64,000 nt of DNA from Mimachlamys varia (GCA_947623455.1 OX392528.1:1006001-1070000), one strand, 5' to 3'. Counted from the first letter of the stretch, positions 1 through 11,581 are shown. Notes: generated by a model not told the origin, from the sequence alone. Program-made: numbers and translations.

Positions 1-155
1 TGTCACGTCATCACTTATGCAATTTAACCAGAGTAACGTCACCAATTTCGTCACGCATGGCATCCACCATTGATAATGGTGCGATACACAAAGTTCAACC
101 CGAGGGTAAGACAAATAGAATCTATCACCCATGTGTGATGTAGACAGAGAAATCT

Positions 156-232
156 CAACCCGAGGGTAAGATTTATGAATTTTAGCACGAGGAAAGCCTC
201 GTGCTAAAATTCATAAATGTTTCCTTGGGTTG
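156..232. repeat. Hairpin (foldback) repeat, MITE-like
   Basis: A perfect 22-bp inverted repeat (171-192 and 197-218) is separated by only 4 bp (AAAG). The arms read ATTTATGAATTTTAGCACGA.. and its complement. Outside the perfect arms, CAACCCGAGGGTAAG (156-170) and GTTTCCTTGGGTTG (219-232) form an imperfect outer stem, so about 77 nt can fold on itself. A second copy of TCAACCCGAGGGTAAGA lies 60 bp upstream at 95-111, suggesting a duplicated or nested end. A foldback MITE remnant is the likeliest reading. No target-site duplication was identified. Confidence 0.6.
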
Positions 233-275
233 AACAAATGAAATCCTTAAGGAGAATTTTGAGAAGAGTTGGGCG

Positions 276-428
276 TTAGTTCCGGAAAAATATGGCGCCT
301 TGTTATCTATCGTACAGGGACTGAACTTAGTTCCGGAAATATATGGCGCCTTGTTATCTATCGTACAGGGACTGAAAATAGTTTCAGAAATATATGGCGC
401 CTTGTTATCTACCGTACAGGGACTGAAC
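276..428. repeat. 51-bp tandem repeat, 3 copies
   Basis: Three head-to-tail units begin at 276, 327 and 378. Each contains TATGGCGCCTTGTTATCTA and CGTACAGGGACTGAA. The period is a multiple of three, so it gives a 17-residue repeat in open frames on both strands. That openness follows from the period and is not evidence of a gene. The flanks 429-2,029 are otherwise single-copy. Confidence 0.8.
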
Positions 429-2029
429 TTACCAATAACAGTAGCAGCATTGCTTTCTGATCCAAGACAATGCGATATAGAAAGCGAAAGTAAAGGAAGG
501 CTATTTTTAGTTGCGTGTGTTCCGTCGATGTCTAACATTACGCGATGCGACTGTAAATTATAATTGCGGTGCGATTGCATGACATGTTTGATCACGATGT
601 GCTCGTGAAGTGAGAAAAAATGTTCGTGGTACAGGTAGCAGAAATCTACATTATTCAGTAGTGATGTCTCCCTGTAAAATCTCAATTAAAATAATTAAAA
701 TCCGAAATCTAGTGGGCATCCCAGAAAAATGTTCAACAGATTTATTACGCATGCTGTTGTTTATAAATGCACAACAAACAAGATACCAACTTGTTTTCAC
801 AGTCGTCACATGATTGAAGGTGACACACCAAACTGAGAGGTTCAACTTGATCAACTAACTCGTCACTCCAACGACGACTATAGATACAAGCTCCTTTCTG
901 TGTCAGATTATGTGCCTTGTCACCCTGCAATTCTCCATAACTGGAGTTTGTTGTTGCGGGGCCATTTTCTGGACAATTTCTGGCCACAACAAGCGTGACC
1001 GCCATGGCTGAAAGCGTGTGGCGCAGTCAGTCGTGTCGGCCCAATCACTGATGGTAATGTCTTGTTGATTATCATAGCCGGCTCGTGTTTATCTGTCTCC
1101 CAGATTCAATGGATCAGATGTGCTCATGTGTAACCAACTTAAATGACAAAGTAACAGCATTAAAAAAACGCTAAATCACCTGGTATGAAAGGCACGCGAA
1201 ACATCTCTGTTTTCTCTCACAACACAATGACTGGGCACATCCTACGCGACAATCGGCATCAACATTTACACGAAAAACAAAAACATTGAAATCAACCTAC
1301 GCTAGGACACAAACATGTACTTCTTGTTTCGTCTCTGGAATGTGATTGAGAGGGGGGGGGGGGGGGGTGGTAAAGTACATGATCGGCTTTAGTCGCGCAC
1401 CTGTCTGCAGGACGATAGAATTCCCGTTCACTGCGGTTTATTTAAGGGCAGATATTAATTACCGTCTCCGCGCTGTAACGCCTCTCTATTACAGTATTAT
1501 AAAATACCTTTATATAGGTGCACCAGGTAATAACATGTCATACATAGCCAGGGATTTACGGAAATGGCAGGCCCTAGTCAACCATATACCACAGCTGTTC
1601 GTCAATAACTAGCTTTGTGTAGTACGGGATCGCAAACATAATACAATATCAATCCGTCAGACTTGGGCACACGGTGTCACAACATGTGACCTAAGTGATC
1701 TCGTTAATACGGGTACAACCCTTCCATTAACCCCTTCCCAATAACCCCTCCCAGTAAATCACCATGGTGATGCATAGCAACAAAATTACACTGTTGGGGG
1801 TTGGACTGACATTGAACACTTTACAATTACTTATGTTTTGGAAATCATAAGTAAGACATTTCAAATTCCCTTGATGTAGGCTTCCCTAATAACTATACGT
1901 TCTCATGATTATCGTTTCACTTGTAATTGATTACTTTGCAGTTTGCATGAACCAAAACATGTACTAATATTGTAGAACAAATAAGATTAGATGTCAGACA
2001 ATGACAGCGTATTTCTCCTGTGTTTTTAG
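429..2029. other. Single-copy DNA, no gene recognised
   Basis: About 1.6 kb with only short open frames. A run of 16 G residues lies at 1,352-1,367. I see no protein family, tRNA or rRNA here. If the Kunitz-like exon at 2,030 is real, this stretch would hold its upstream intron and possibly an unrecognised signal-peptide exon. Confidence 0.5.
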
Positions 2030-2331
2030 GTAATCAGAATGGCCTGCTGTCTCTGGAGACCAGTAACGAGACCAACATATGCGTTCTCCCCCTAGACGAC
2101 TCCTCCCGATGCAGACGTAGGACCGTAATGAGGTGGCATTTCAGTGTCGAGAAGGGCACATGCGTCAGGGTCAAGGCTTGCAAAACTTCTTCCGGTAACT
2201 ACTTCCGGAAACGCAGACAGTGCAAAAGACAATGCATGAGGAAGAACCGGAGTGTCATCAGGAGGCGAAAGAACAAAAAGAGGTCCAAGAGTCGGAGGAG
2301 AGGCGTCGTCAGAAACGAGTTAAACGGCTAG
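2030..2331 (+). CDS. Kunitz-like (BPTI) domain exon with very basic C-terminal tail, partial gene
   Basis: The open frame carries six cysteines at spacing C-x9-C-x16-C-x5-C-x13-C-x3-C, close to the Kunitz pattern C-x8-C-x15-C-x7-C-x12-C-x3-C. Anchor residues also fit: Arg directly after the second Cys (the P1 position, suggesting trypsin-type specificity), RWHF where BPTI has RYFY, Gly two residues before the third Cys, and NYF where BPTI has NNF. A pyrimidine-rich acceptor ending TTTTTAG lies just before 2,030 and leaves a phase-1 start, the usual phase for Kunitz exons. After the last Cys comes a tail of about 30 residues rich in Arg and Lys. A TAG stop (2,329-2,331) overlaps a strong donor, TAG|GTAAGT. 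The C3-C4 loop is two residues short and lacks the usual YGG, so the domain is divergent. Secreted protease inhibitors and mollusc shell-matrix proteins of this family exist; no signal peptide exon was found. It could be a pseudoexon. Confidence 0.5.
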
Positions 2332-2486
2332 GTAAGTTACTTAAAGTCTAAGGTAAAAAAATCGAAAAAAAATTCTGATGCCAATACATGTATGCAGATC
2401 TCAGTTGTTTGGTCCTTTGGTGTTTTTGAAGTGCCATCGTATTGATGTCAACCGTGGTACTGATGTTGGTGTTTTTGTTGTTACAG

Positions 2487-3230
2487 ACTTCACGTGGTTC
2501 CCCGCTGGAATACCCTGTTATCTAGGAAGTGGCGCCGTCAGTTCACGCGCTCACGTGACCTGTATGGATGCCCGCATATCCGGCTTGCTCCTGACCCGAA
2601 CAGTCTCGCTCCAGAACACGTCACTGTTTGTGTCATCATGAAGCGCGCGGGCAGACTGAACTCCATCACAGATTTGGTCATTTTCATATTAAATTTTGTA
2701 GCAAGTATCATTTCCGACCAATACTACTGACCTCGATCTATAGTGTCCCCATACGAGGTCTTATGTGGTTTCCCGGGTCCACGGGCTACCAGACAACGTT
2801 TACAAGGACATGAATGTGGAGCAAATGTGGACAATATGTGGTGTAACTCGGTGCACCTGAATGAGAGAACGTACGTCGCTAGACGACGAAACTTGCCTCA
2901 ATACATTCTGGAACGCACGCTACTGAGGAGTTCCGAACACTGTCATGTTTAGCTTATAAAGCCAGACGAACGTCCTCTCGACGTTATGTAACGACACTGG
3001 ATCCGAATGGATCCAAAGATACCAGGACAATTGGGCAATGAGAATTACGATGACCCTGTCATCTCCATGTGACGTCAACTTTAAGTATTCAATGGACCAG
3101 TGCGAGGGTTCATGGAGATGCAAGGGTTGCATACTCGTAGGTGAATCCTAACGTTCCATTCCATGCTAGTAGATTCTGTAGTTCCTGGAACTATTAGATA
3201 TAGACAGTGTGACTTTGGTGAGAAATAAAC
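2487..3230 (+). other. Possible downstream exons and 3' end, unrecognised
   Basis: A good acceptor (TTTGTTGTTACAG) ends at 2,486 and is followed by two overlapping open frames, one to 2,641 and one to 2,730. A further open frame, 2,743-2,952, is Cys- and Arg-rich, with a possible acceptor (TCTATAG) just before it. An AATAAA polyadenylation-like hexamer lies at 3,224-3,229. None of the predicted peptides resembles a family I know. The frame leaving the Kunitz-like exon (phase 0, after a stop) does not continue open here, so this may be 3' untranslated sequence or chance. Confidence 0.2.
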
Positions 3231-4068
3231 TCCCTGATGAGAATAGACTGGAATATTAGGGCTCAGCTACGATACCAAACTGTTATCGGCTCGTCATCTT
3301 ATTTTGTTGTTATTTATGGTTATTTTGAGATATTTATATTTATTTTATTTTTATAAATCGCAAATAAAAAAACCACAAAAAATATAAGACATTGAGTTTC
3401 TTGAATTATTTAATGACAGCTTGACAGCTTATTATTTTACGACAAAATGTCGAGTTTCTGTAGTCCTTCATACCAAACTGTCTCGGAACTACCTCCTTGT
3501 GGCGTTTGACAAAATAACAAGGGAGACACCTTACTTCCGTGTATAGTTCTAAGTTTCGTTGTGCAGTAAATGTAAGACTATCGAAGGCGATATTTGTTTA
3601 TTGATAGTACACGTTGTTTGAGGTCATTATTAAAGAGATCTCTAGATAAAACAAAAAGTATATTGATAAAGTTTAGCCACACCTTTCGCCAATATCTGAC
3701 GTCAGCACAGCTTCGCCAAAGTCCACCTCTTGCCAGAGAAAACCACCGACAGATGCCCGAGATAATTCCAGTTGGTCTGTCAAGTTTGGTCAAGTTGATT
3801 GGCGCTGAAAATATATTCCTGCTTATCAAGGCGTCCAGTGTCAATACATGTTGAACGAATTCACGCCAGTATTGTTGTAAATATACAGCTACATCGTCAT
3901 ACTTTCTGGGCTAATGTGCTTCTTACAGTATACATATAGGTACAACATGGATCTCAATTGTGTCACCGAAATGTATTTGCATAGCATTGTCCTTTTTGAG
4001 AGCTATGTTGCTGATGGAACTTTAAACACCACCAACCATGCGACACAATTCCATGCTATTAACCGGAA
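3231..4068. other. AT-rich single-copy DNA, nothing recognised
   Basis: An AT-rich patch (about 3,295-3,420, runs of TTATTTTTAT type) is followed by sequence with two overlapping opposite-strand open frames near 3,580-3,850 and no family resemblance. The last bases (from about 4,045) are a diverged, shortened lead-in unit of the next array. Confidence 0.5.
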
Positions 4069-5036
4069 CTACAGTACACAATTCCAAGCTATTAATACAA
4101 CACAGACCGGAACTACAGTACACAATTCTAAGCTATTAATACAACACAGACCGGAACTACAGTACACAATTCCAAGCTATTAATACAACACAGACCGGAA
4201 CTACAGTATCTAATTCCAAGCTATTAATACAACACAGACCGGAACTACAAAACATAATTCCAAGCTATTAATACAACACAGACCGGAACTACAGTACACA
4301 ATTCCAAGCTATAAATACAACACAGACCGGAACTACAGTACACAATTCCAAGCTATTAATACAACACCGACCGTAACTACAGTACACAATTCCAAGCCAT
4401 CAATACAACACAGACCGGAACTACAGTACACAATTCCAAGCTATCAATACAACACAGACCGGAACTACAGTACACAATTCCAAACTATCAATACAACACA
4501 GACCGGAACTACAGTACATAATTCCAAGCTATAAATACAACACAGACCGGAACTACAGTACACAATTCCAAGCTATTAATACAACACCGACCGTAACTAC
4601 AGTACACAATTCCAAGCCATCAATACAACACAGACCGGAACTACAGTACACAATTCCAAGCCATCAATACAACACAGACCGGAACTACAGTACATAATTC
4701 CAAGCTATCAATACAACACAGACCGGAACTACAGTACATAATTCCAAGCTATCAATACAACACAGACCGGAACTACAGTACATAATTCCAAGCTATCAAT
4801 ACAACACAGACCGGAACTACAGTACATAATTCCAAGCTATCAATACAACACAGACCGGAACTACAGTACACAATTCCAAGCTATCAATACAACACAGACC
4901 GTAACTACAGTACATAATTCCAAGCTATCAATACAACACAGACCGTAACTACAGTACTCAATTCCAAACTATCAATACAACACAGACCGGAACTACAGTA
5001 CATAATTCCAAGCTATTAATACAACACAGACCGGAA
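4069..5036. repeat. 44-bp minisatellite, about 22 copies
   Basis: Units contain CTACAGTACACAATTCCAAG then CTATTAATACAACACAGACC. The length fits 22 units almost exactly, and most units differ by one to three substitutions (for example ACACAATT/ACATAATT and GACCGGAA/GACCGTAA). A block of about three units around 4,310-4,430 (with ACACCGACCGTAAC) recurs at about 4,560-4,670, evidence of duplication of several units at once. Confidence 0.95.
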
Positions 5037-5746
5037 CATCTAACGTATCGCGAGACTTGACAATGTAAGTTTTGACGTAAATGTCATTCCCACAACAAAA
5101 CCAATATTCCTCCAATATCATTCAAAATGCACAGGTTGTAAAAAGACAGTTATCGCACCTTTGTCCATGTATGGAAGAAAACATTCAATTTATTAGCAGT
5201 ATTGTCTGTTATACTGGCCCACATTCGTAGGAAGTGTCCGATATACCATTATGCTATACTTAGCGTTTTGTTATGATGAACCACTGTGTTTTATGGCAAA
5301 GTCACTCTCTTCAAACACGCGTCTATCAGCCATGGATTCCTCGATCATGACACGACAAACAACGAGGCTACCGTAGAATATACCGACTGTAGGGGAAAAA
5401 TCACAGAATACCGAAGTGTAAAAAAAAAACACAATCCGAACTCAAAATCGGTTAAGGCCAAAATATGAACAAAGGAAAGATTTTAACGGATATCTCGTAG
5501 CAGAAAATAAGACCAGATGTTCCGGAATAGTAAGCGTTGTCTGCTTCATCGAAGACACCCGCCATGTAAATCTTTGTCAATGAGGATATCTGTATTTAGA
5601 AACTCCCACTTTCATATACACAGATACAAAATATATATCAATGAGACCCAGATGGCGACCATAAAACTTGTTCTTAGCTCTGATCCCTGTGTAATACATT
5701 TGTTTCTCAATAGTCAACATCTATCACAAACATTTCGATATTTAAA
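5037..5746. other. Single-copy DNA, no gene recognised
   Basis: About 0.7 kb with two short open frames (60 and 79 codons) lacking any recognisable motif. It separates the 44-bp array from the reverse transcriptase fragment. Confidence 0.45.
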
Positions 5747-6250
5747 ACAATCCTGAGAATAACGAATCACCTGCGACAAGTATATATCATAGGCTGGAGA
5801 AGCAGTGATGTTACTATCAAGAAAAATAAAGTTCACGATAGGAAAATCGAAATCGTCACGTTTATCGTAGAGCATGGTAGTATGCTGTCCATGTTGGTCG
5901 TAGCTTAAGTAGAGATCGAGGTAAGCAGCTGATGTAGAAGAGTATGTTGTGTCCTTTATTTTAAGTCCAGAAGGGTATATACGATCGACTATATCAGGAC
6001 ACGTTTTGTTGTTTATAGACAACAAATCGTCAATTCATCTGAAAGTGAAATTAAAAGATCTGGCAAGGTTTTTGTTACCTTTCCTGATTACAAAACAAAA
6101 CGAGTCCGCTAAGAGTGGGACAAAGTGAATACCAACAGTCTGCTGAAAAATAGTTCCTCCAAACAAAAATATTGTCATCTAGGAATTCAATCACTTCGTC
6201 TTATCTTTTGTTGTGTTTTTCACAAAGCATGTTCAAAGACTGTTCACAAT
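5747..6250 (-). pseudogene. Decayed reverse transcriptase fragment, Penelope-like by motif order (copy 1)
   Basis: Read on the minus strand, about 165 codons match the finger/palm-to-thumb part of a non-LTR reverse transcriptase. In order there are remnants of a FQQTVGI block, PLLAD, a KNLARSFNFTFR block, IDD, YLDLYLSYD, LYDKRDDFDFPIVNF and ending SQVIRYSQDC. The reading is broken by at least one frameshift near 6,130, and a TGA stands where the Tyr of the YIDD catalytic motif should be, so it cannot make an active enzyme. The arrangement of a YxDD block followed by a [FY]LD block and a Y-x-K block resembles Penelope-like elements; the family assignment is my inference. The same family recurs at 46,634-47,107. 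Both ends of the parent element are missing. Confidence 0.7.
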
Positions 6251-6901
6251 CATATATTGTCGGCCACTCTTTTTGGAAATTTAAGATATATATAACTATT
6301 TCATATCATAGTTAAAAGAATAATAAAAGAAGGAAAAAATATGGTATTCAGGATCTATTTGAATCATCAGCGCGCATTATGATATTTACTTGCAAATCTC
6401 TGTCATTTAAATAAATCATCAATCCAATACAAAAGCAGTTCAATGCTAAAAGTAAGTGAACGGTAATTAATTCTAGTTCAACATCAGGCGAGACAGCGAG
6501 CTACGGCATAGGACCAGGGACAAGTGCTCCGCTAATCTGTAGTAATCCTCGTTTGTCGAACTTTTGAGACACGAGCTATTGACACGGGTCTGTGTTTTGA
6601 ACCATTTGTGATAACCAAAATATATGTAGGTCACATCCTGAACGGATTGATAAGTATTAGCTTACATCGAGGCTATTATCAAAAACGTAAATATTGACAT
6701 GTAATTTGATCAAAGCTCAATTGCTGTTGGTTACCTTGCTCGGAAAGGGTTGCTTGTTTTTGTAATTTTATGTCGGTTGGTTTGAGTTACATGTACAATG
6801 AACGACCGTTTTACGTATTTGAAAAGGAATATTATAACTACATTGTATATCAACAAAAATCTTTAGTTGTGTAAGTTCCCCACAGCCAGTCATACATGTT
6901 A
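6251..6901. other. Single-copy DNA ending in a partial 46-bp repeat unit
   Basis: There is no gene in the first 600 bp. The last ~30 bp (about 6,873-6,901, AAGTTCCCCACAGCCAGTCA onward) match the 46-bp minisatellite unit that resumes at 7,666, on the far side of the TIR element. Confidence 0.6.
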
Positions 6902-7664
6902 CAGTTGTGGTATCGCACAACGCACCAAAAACTGCGTGCGTGCATCGTGCATACATCGTGCACACATCGTTCGCCCATGGTGCGCACAACTGGGCGATCT
7001 AAAGATCGTGCGTTTATGTGTACGATTAGAATCGAACCCTCTGGTCCAAAAACTATTTAAATTCGCATCATATTTACTGGGATTATGTCAATTTAACATT
7101 ATACAGTAAACAGTATCACAGTGACCATGAGACAGCCAAGTGCGGGTTTAGCTACCAGGTAACTGAATAGGTAAATAACATGCCAGAGTTTTACCTGTCC
7201 TGCGTGCGGCGATACGCTACGACAGCCATTACCGAGCGACCGTTATGAAAACAAACTGGACTCTTATCATTAGTTATTTGAAAACCCCCTCCCCACCACT
7301 TTACCTGTGTATTCACACCTAGGCGAGTGTTAAGTGCCCCGGGCCAGAGACATATATTGTCCATGTAAAGGTGCAGTGTATAACTTGGTAAAAACTAGCA
7401 ATATTTACTTGAATGAGAAGCTAATGTAAATAGTTGATATAGAGAAATATGTTTAAAACAACTAGCGCGAAACCGTATATATTGTTAAACCATTTCTAAA
7501 TTTACATCAACCACGATTGTCATCGCACAATGTTAGTTTATCGTGCGCCCACATGTGCGTTAGAAATAATCGCCCAGGATCGCATCGTTCGCACATCGTT
7601 CATACACCGTTCGCCCATCGTGCGCCCACCGCACATCGCGTAACGTTGTGCGATCCCACAACTG
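6902..7664. mobile_element. 763-bp non-autonomous TIR transposon with TA target duplication
   Basis: Terminal inverted repeats of 21 bp start CAGTTGTGGTATCGCACAAC on the left (6,902-6,922) and are complemented, with one mismatch, at 7,644-7,664. Both ends are flanked by TA (6,900-6,901 and 7,665-7,666). Removing the element and one TA rejoins an uninterrupted unit of the neighbouring 46-bp repeat, which is strong evidence for insertion. Subterminal regions carry repeated CATCGTGC/CATCGTTCGCCC motifs in both halves. No transposase is encoded. TA duplications are typical of Tc1/mariner-type MITEs, but the TIR sequence is not one I recognise. Confidence 0.75.
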
Positions 7665-7665
7665 T

Positions 7666-8538
7666 ACCGTCGTTGTTATCTGGAACCTCCAAACAGCCAA
7701 TCATACATGTTACCGTCATTGTTATCTGGAACTTCCAAACAGCCAATCATACCTGTTACCGTCATTGTTATCTAGACCCTCCCCACAGCCAATCATACCT
7801 GTTACCGTGGTTGCTATCTAGAACTTCCCCACAGCCAATCATACCTATTACCGTCGTTGCTATCTAGAACTTCCCCACAGCCAATCATACCTGTTACCGT
7901 CGTTGCTATCTAGAACTTCCCCACAGCCAATCATACCTATTACCGTCGTTGCTATCTAGAACTTCCCCACAGCCAATCATACCTGTTACCGTCGTTGCTA
8001 TCTAGAACTTCCCCACAGCCAATCATACCTGTTACCGTCGTTGCTATCTAGAACTTCCCCACAGCCAATCATACCTGTTACCGTCGTTGCTATCTAGAAC
8101 TTCCCCACAGCCAATCATACCTGTTACCGTCGTTGCTATCTAGAACTTCCACACAGCCAATCATACCTGTTACCGTCGTTGTTATCTAGAACTTCCCCAC
8201 AGCCAATCATACCTGTTACCGTCATTGTTATCTAGACCCTCCCCACAGCCAATCATACCTGTTACCGTCGTTGCTATCTAGAACTTCCCCACAGCCAATC
8301 ATACCTGTTACCGTGGTTGCTATCTAGAACTTCCCCACAGCCAATCATACCTGTTACCGTCATTGTTATCTAGACCCTCCCCACAGCCAATCATACCTGT
8401 TACCGTGGTTGCTATCTAGAACTTTCCCACAGCCAATCATACCTGTTACCGTCGTTGCTATCTAGGACCTCCGCACAGCCAATCATACCTGTTACCGTCG
8501 TTGTTATCTAGAACCTCCACACAGCCAATCATACCTAT
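7666..8538. repeat. 46-bp minisatellite, about 19 copies
   Basis: Units contain CCACAGCCAATCATACCTGT then TACCGTCGTTGCTATCTAGA. The first two units near the TIR element are the most diverged (TATCTGGAAC). The array stops abruptly at 8,538 and gives way within a unit to the 23-bp array. Confidence 0.95.
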
Positions 8539-10375
8539 TGGGCCTGATAATCCCTGACTGGTAGGGGCTGATAACCCTGACTGGTAGGGACTGATAACCC
8601 TGACTGGTAGGGGCTGATAACCCTGGCTGGTAAGGGCCGATAACCCTACTGGTTGGGACTGATAACCCCTGACTGGTAGGGGCCGATAACCCTGGCTGGA
8701 AGGGACTGATAACCCTGACTGGTAGAGACTGATTACCATGGCTGGAAGGGGCTGATAACCCTGACTGGTTGGGACTGATAACCCCTGACTGGTAGGGGCT
8801 GATTACCCTGGCTGGAAGGGGCTGATAACCCTGACTGGTTGGGACTGATAACCCCTGACTGGTAGGGGCCGATAACCCTGACTGGTAGGGACTGATAACC
8901 CTGACTGGTAGTGGCTGATTACCCTTGCTGGAAGGGGCTGATAACCCTGACTGGTTGGGACTGATAACCCCTGACTGGTAGGGGCCGATAACCCTGACTG
9001 GTAGGGACTGATTACCCTGACTGGTAGGGGCTGATAACCCTGACTGGTTGAGACTGATAACCCTGACTGGTAGGGGCTGATAACCCTGGCTGGTAGGGAC
9101 TGATTACCCTGAATGGTAGGGACTGACAACCCTGACTGGTTGGGACTGATAACCCTGGCTGGTAGGGGCTGATAACCCTGACTGGTAGGGACTGATTACC
9201 CCGGCTGGTTGGGGCTGATTACCCTGGCTGGTAGGGACTGATAACCCTGACTGGTTGGGGCTGATAACCCTGACTGGTAGGGACTGATAACCCTGGTTGG
9301 TTGGGGCTGATAACCCTGACTGGTAGGGACTGATTACCCTGACTGGTTGGGACTGATAACCCTGGCTGTTGGGGCTGATAACCCTGACTGGTAGGGACTG
9401 ATTACCCTGGCTGGTTGGGGCTGATTACCCTGGCTGGTAGGGACTGATAACCCTGACTGGTTGGGGCTGATAACCCTGACTGGTTGGGGCTGATAACCCT
9501 GACTGGTAGGGACTGATAACCCTGGCTGGTTGGGGCTGATAACCCTGACTGGTAGGGACTGATTACCCTGGCTGGTAGGGACTGATAACCCCTAACTGGT
9601 AGGGACTGATAACCCTGACTGGTTGGGGCTGATAACCCTGACTGGTAGGGACTGATAACCCTGGCTGGTTGGGGTTGATAACCCTGACTGGTTGGGGCTG
9701 ATTACCCTGGCTGGTAGGGACAGATAACCCTGACTGGTTGGGGCTGATAACCCTTACTGGTAGGGACTGATAACCCTGACTGGTAGGAGCTGATAACCCT
9801 GACTGATAGGGGCTGATAACACTGACTGGTAGGGACTGATAATCCTGACTGGTTGGGACTGATAACCCTGATTGGTAGGGGCTGATAACCCTGGCTGGTA
9901 GGGACTGATAACCCCTGACTGGTAGGGACTGATAACCCTGGCTGGTAGGGACTGATAACTCCTGATTGGTAGGGGACTGATAACCCTGACTGGTAGGGAC
10001 TGATAACCCCTGACTGGTAGGGACTGATAACCCTGGCTGGTAGGGGCTGATAACCCGTGACTGGTAGGGGCTGATAACCCTGGCTGGTAGGGGCTGATAA
10101 CCCGTGACTGGTAGGGGCTGATAACCCGTGACTGGTAGGGGCTGATAACCCTGACTGGTAGGGGCTGATAACCCTGGCTGGTAGGGCGGTGATAACCCCT
10201 GACTAGTAGGGAAATAGGGGACTGATACCATTGGCTGATAAGGGACTGATGTCCCCTTGCTTTTAGGGGAGGACTGATTACCCTGGCTGGTAGGGTGCTG
10301 ATAACCCTGACGGGTTGGGGGTGATAACCCTGGTTGTTAGGGGCTGCTATCCTTGGCTGGTTGGGCTATACTTTC
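8539..10375. repeat. 23-bp minisatellite, about 79 copies
   Basis: The core is CTGATAACCCTGACTGGTAG followed by GGA or GGG. There are many 24-bp variants with an extra C (AACCCCTGAC). Neighbouring types are interspersed (CTGACTGG/CTGGCTGG, TAGGGA/TTGGGG). The minus strand stays open over long stretches (one of 222 codons) because no frame of the unit has a stop; 23 is not a multiple of three, so all three frames are used in turn. Units become irregular after about 10,200. Confidence 0.95.
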
Positions 10376-11087
10376 CTCTGTGAACAACTTGAATGTGAAG
10401 CATGTTTTTGTTATCACTACCAATATATTTAATTGATTAGAACAGTATATGCTGTCATGTTAAGGCCACACGACAGAAACCAAAACAGACCGACACGAAA
10501 GTTCAAGGTCAAGCGATAACGCGGATGACCCCGGTTGTTGTTAAAATGCCAACGGAGAGAGGACATTTGTACGAACCGTTACATGTCGTGTTCCTGACAT
10601 CTGAAGCATGTTGTGTCGATTTCGATTAACTTTAATCTTTTTATTTTTCTTATTTTATGAATAACAAATTATTTCATCACTCCAATGACGAAGTGGTGCT
10701 TGTTTCATGCTAGAATACCTGTTATTGTGACATTGATTTATTTTTGAATGAATTAAGTATATGTAGGATAAAAGTTAATTATACAGTAACGGTAGAAACA
10801 ATTACTTTTGAGAGGGGCCTTGTACAAGTATAACGGTGCTAATGACCTCAGACCAAGCTATACCCCCTACTGTTTGGGCGTGAGATTAGAAGAAATAAAC
10901 ATGTTTTCATTGACTGTGGAGCTGACCTGTATCTAACCCACACTAGATTAGACGGACACCGTGCCGGCTTTATTACACCATATCTATTCCGGGCGCCGGA
11001 TACAGGTGTCAGTTAATTACAGAATATAGCATGTGACCTTGACCGTCCACAGGTAAACACTGGCCAACGCACCCTCGCCCTCGAATT
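10376..11087. other. Single-copy DNA, nothing recognised
   Basis: About 0.7 kb of moderately AT-rich sequence without an open frame of note or recognisable repeat. Confidence 0.45.
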
Positions 11088-11345
11088 ATGTCTATCTGTA
11101 TCACTTCTGTCTATATGTAGCACTTCTGTTTATGTGTAGCACTTCTGTTTATGTGTATCATTTCTGTTTATGTGTAGCACTTCTGTTAAATGTGTATCAC
11201 TTCTGTCTATATGTAGCACTTCTGTCTATGTGTAGCACTTCTGTCTATGTGTATCACTTCTGTCTATATGTATCACTTCTGTTTATATGTATCACTTCTG
11301 TCTATATGTAGCACTTCTGTCTATGTGTATCAATTCTGTTTATGA
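11088..11345. repeat. 19-bp minisatellite, about 13-14 copies
   Basis: The unit is TATGTGTAGCACTTCTGTT with variants TCTATATGTATCACTTCTG. One unit near 11,185 carries an extra base (GTTAAATG). Confidence 0.9.
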
Positions 11346-11581
11346 GGTCAATGTCTCAAGTATTGAAGTTCTGTCATAATTGATCAAGCTGTCGCTTGCA
11401 TTAATTCTATCATGAAATGTTACACAAAAATATGTCACGTGAAACATTTTTGTCTTCTGACGTCACATATCAAATGATCACGTGCGTCCGTTCTGTCATG
11501 TAACGTCACTAAACTACAGTGTGTATCCGCCACATTCATTCGTTAATCTGTGGACAGCATGGGACTTTGAGGGGTACCCCA
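11346..11581. other. Short spacer between arrays
   Basis: About 240 bp of single-copy sequence. Its last ~50 bp (from CTGTGGACAGCATGGGACTT) are a diverged first unit of the 57-bp array. Confidence 0.5.

Noticed and set aside
745..1005. 86-codon minus-strand frame with Cys-rich end and ATG
   Set aside because: Short, no homologue recognised, and no splice or promoter context. On the plus strand the same ATGG site gives only a 15-codon peptide.
1346..1612. 88-codon frame starting at a G16 run
   Set aside because: The N-terminus is made of the homopolymer and the rest has no recognisable features.
7025..7040. tRNA B-box-like GGTTCGATTCT on the minus strand, possible SINE
   Set aside because: No A-box or tRNA fold is visible at the right distance, and the match lies inside the TIR element.
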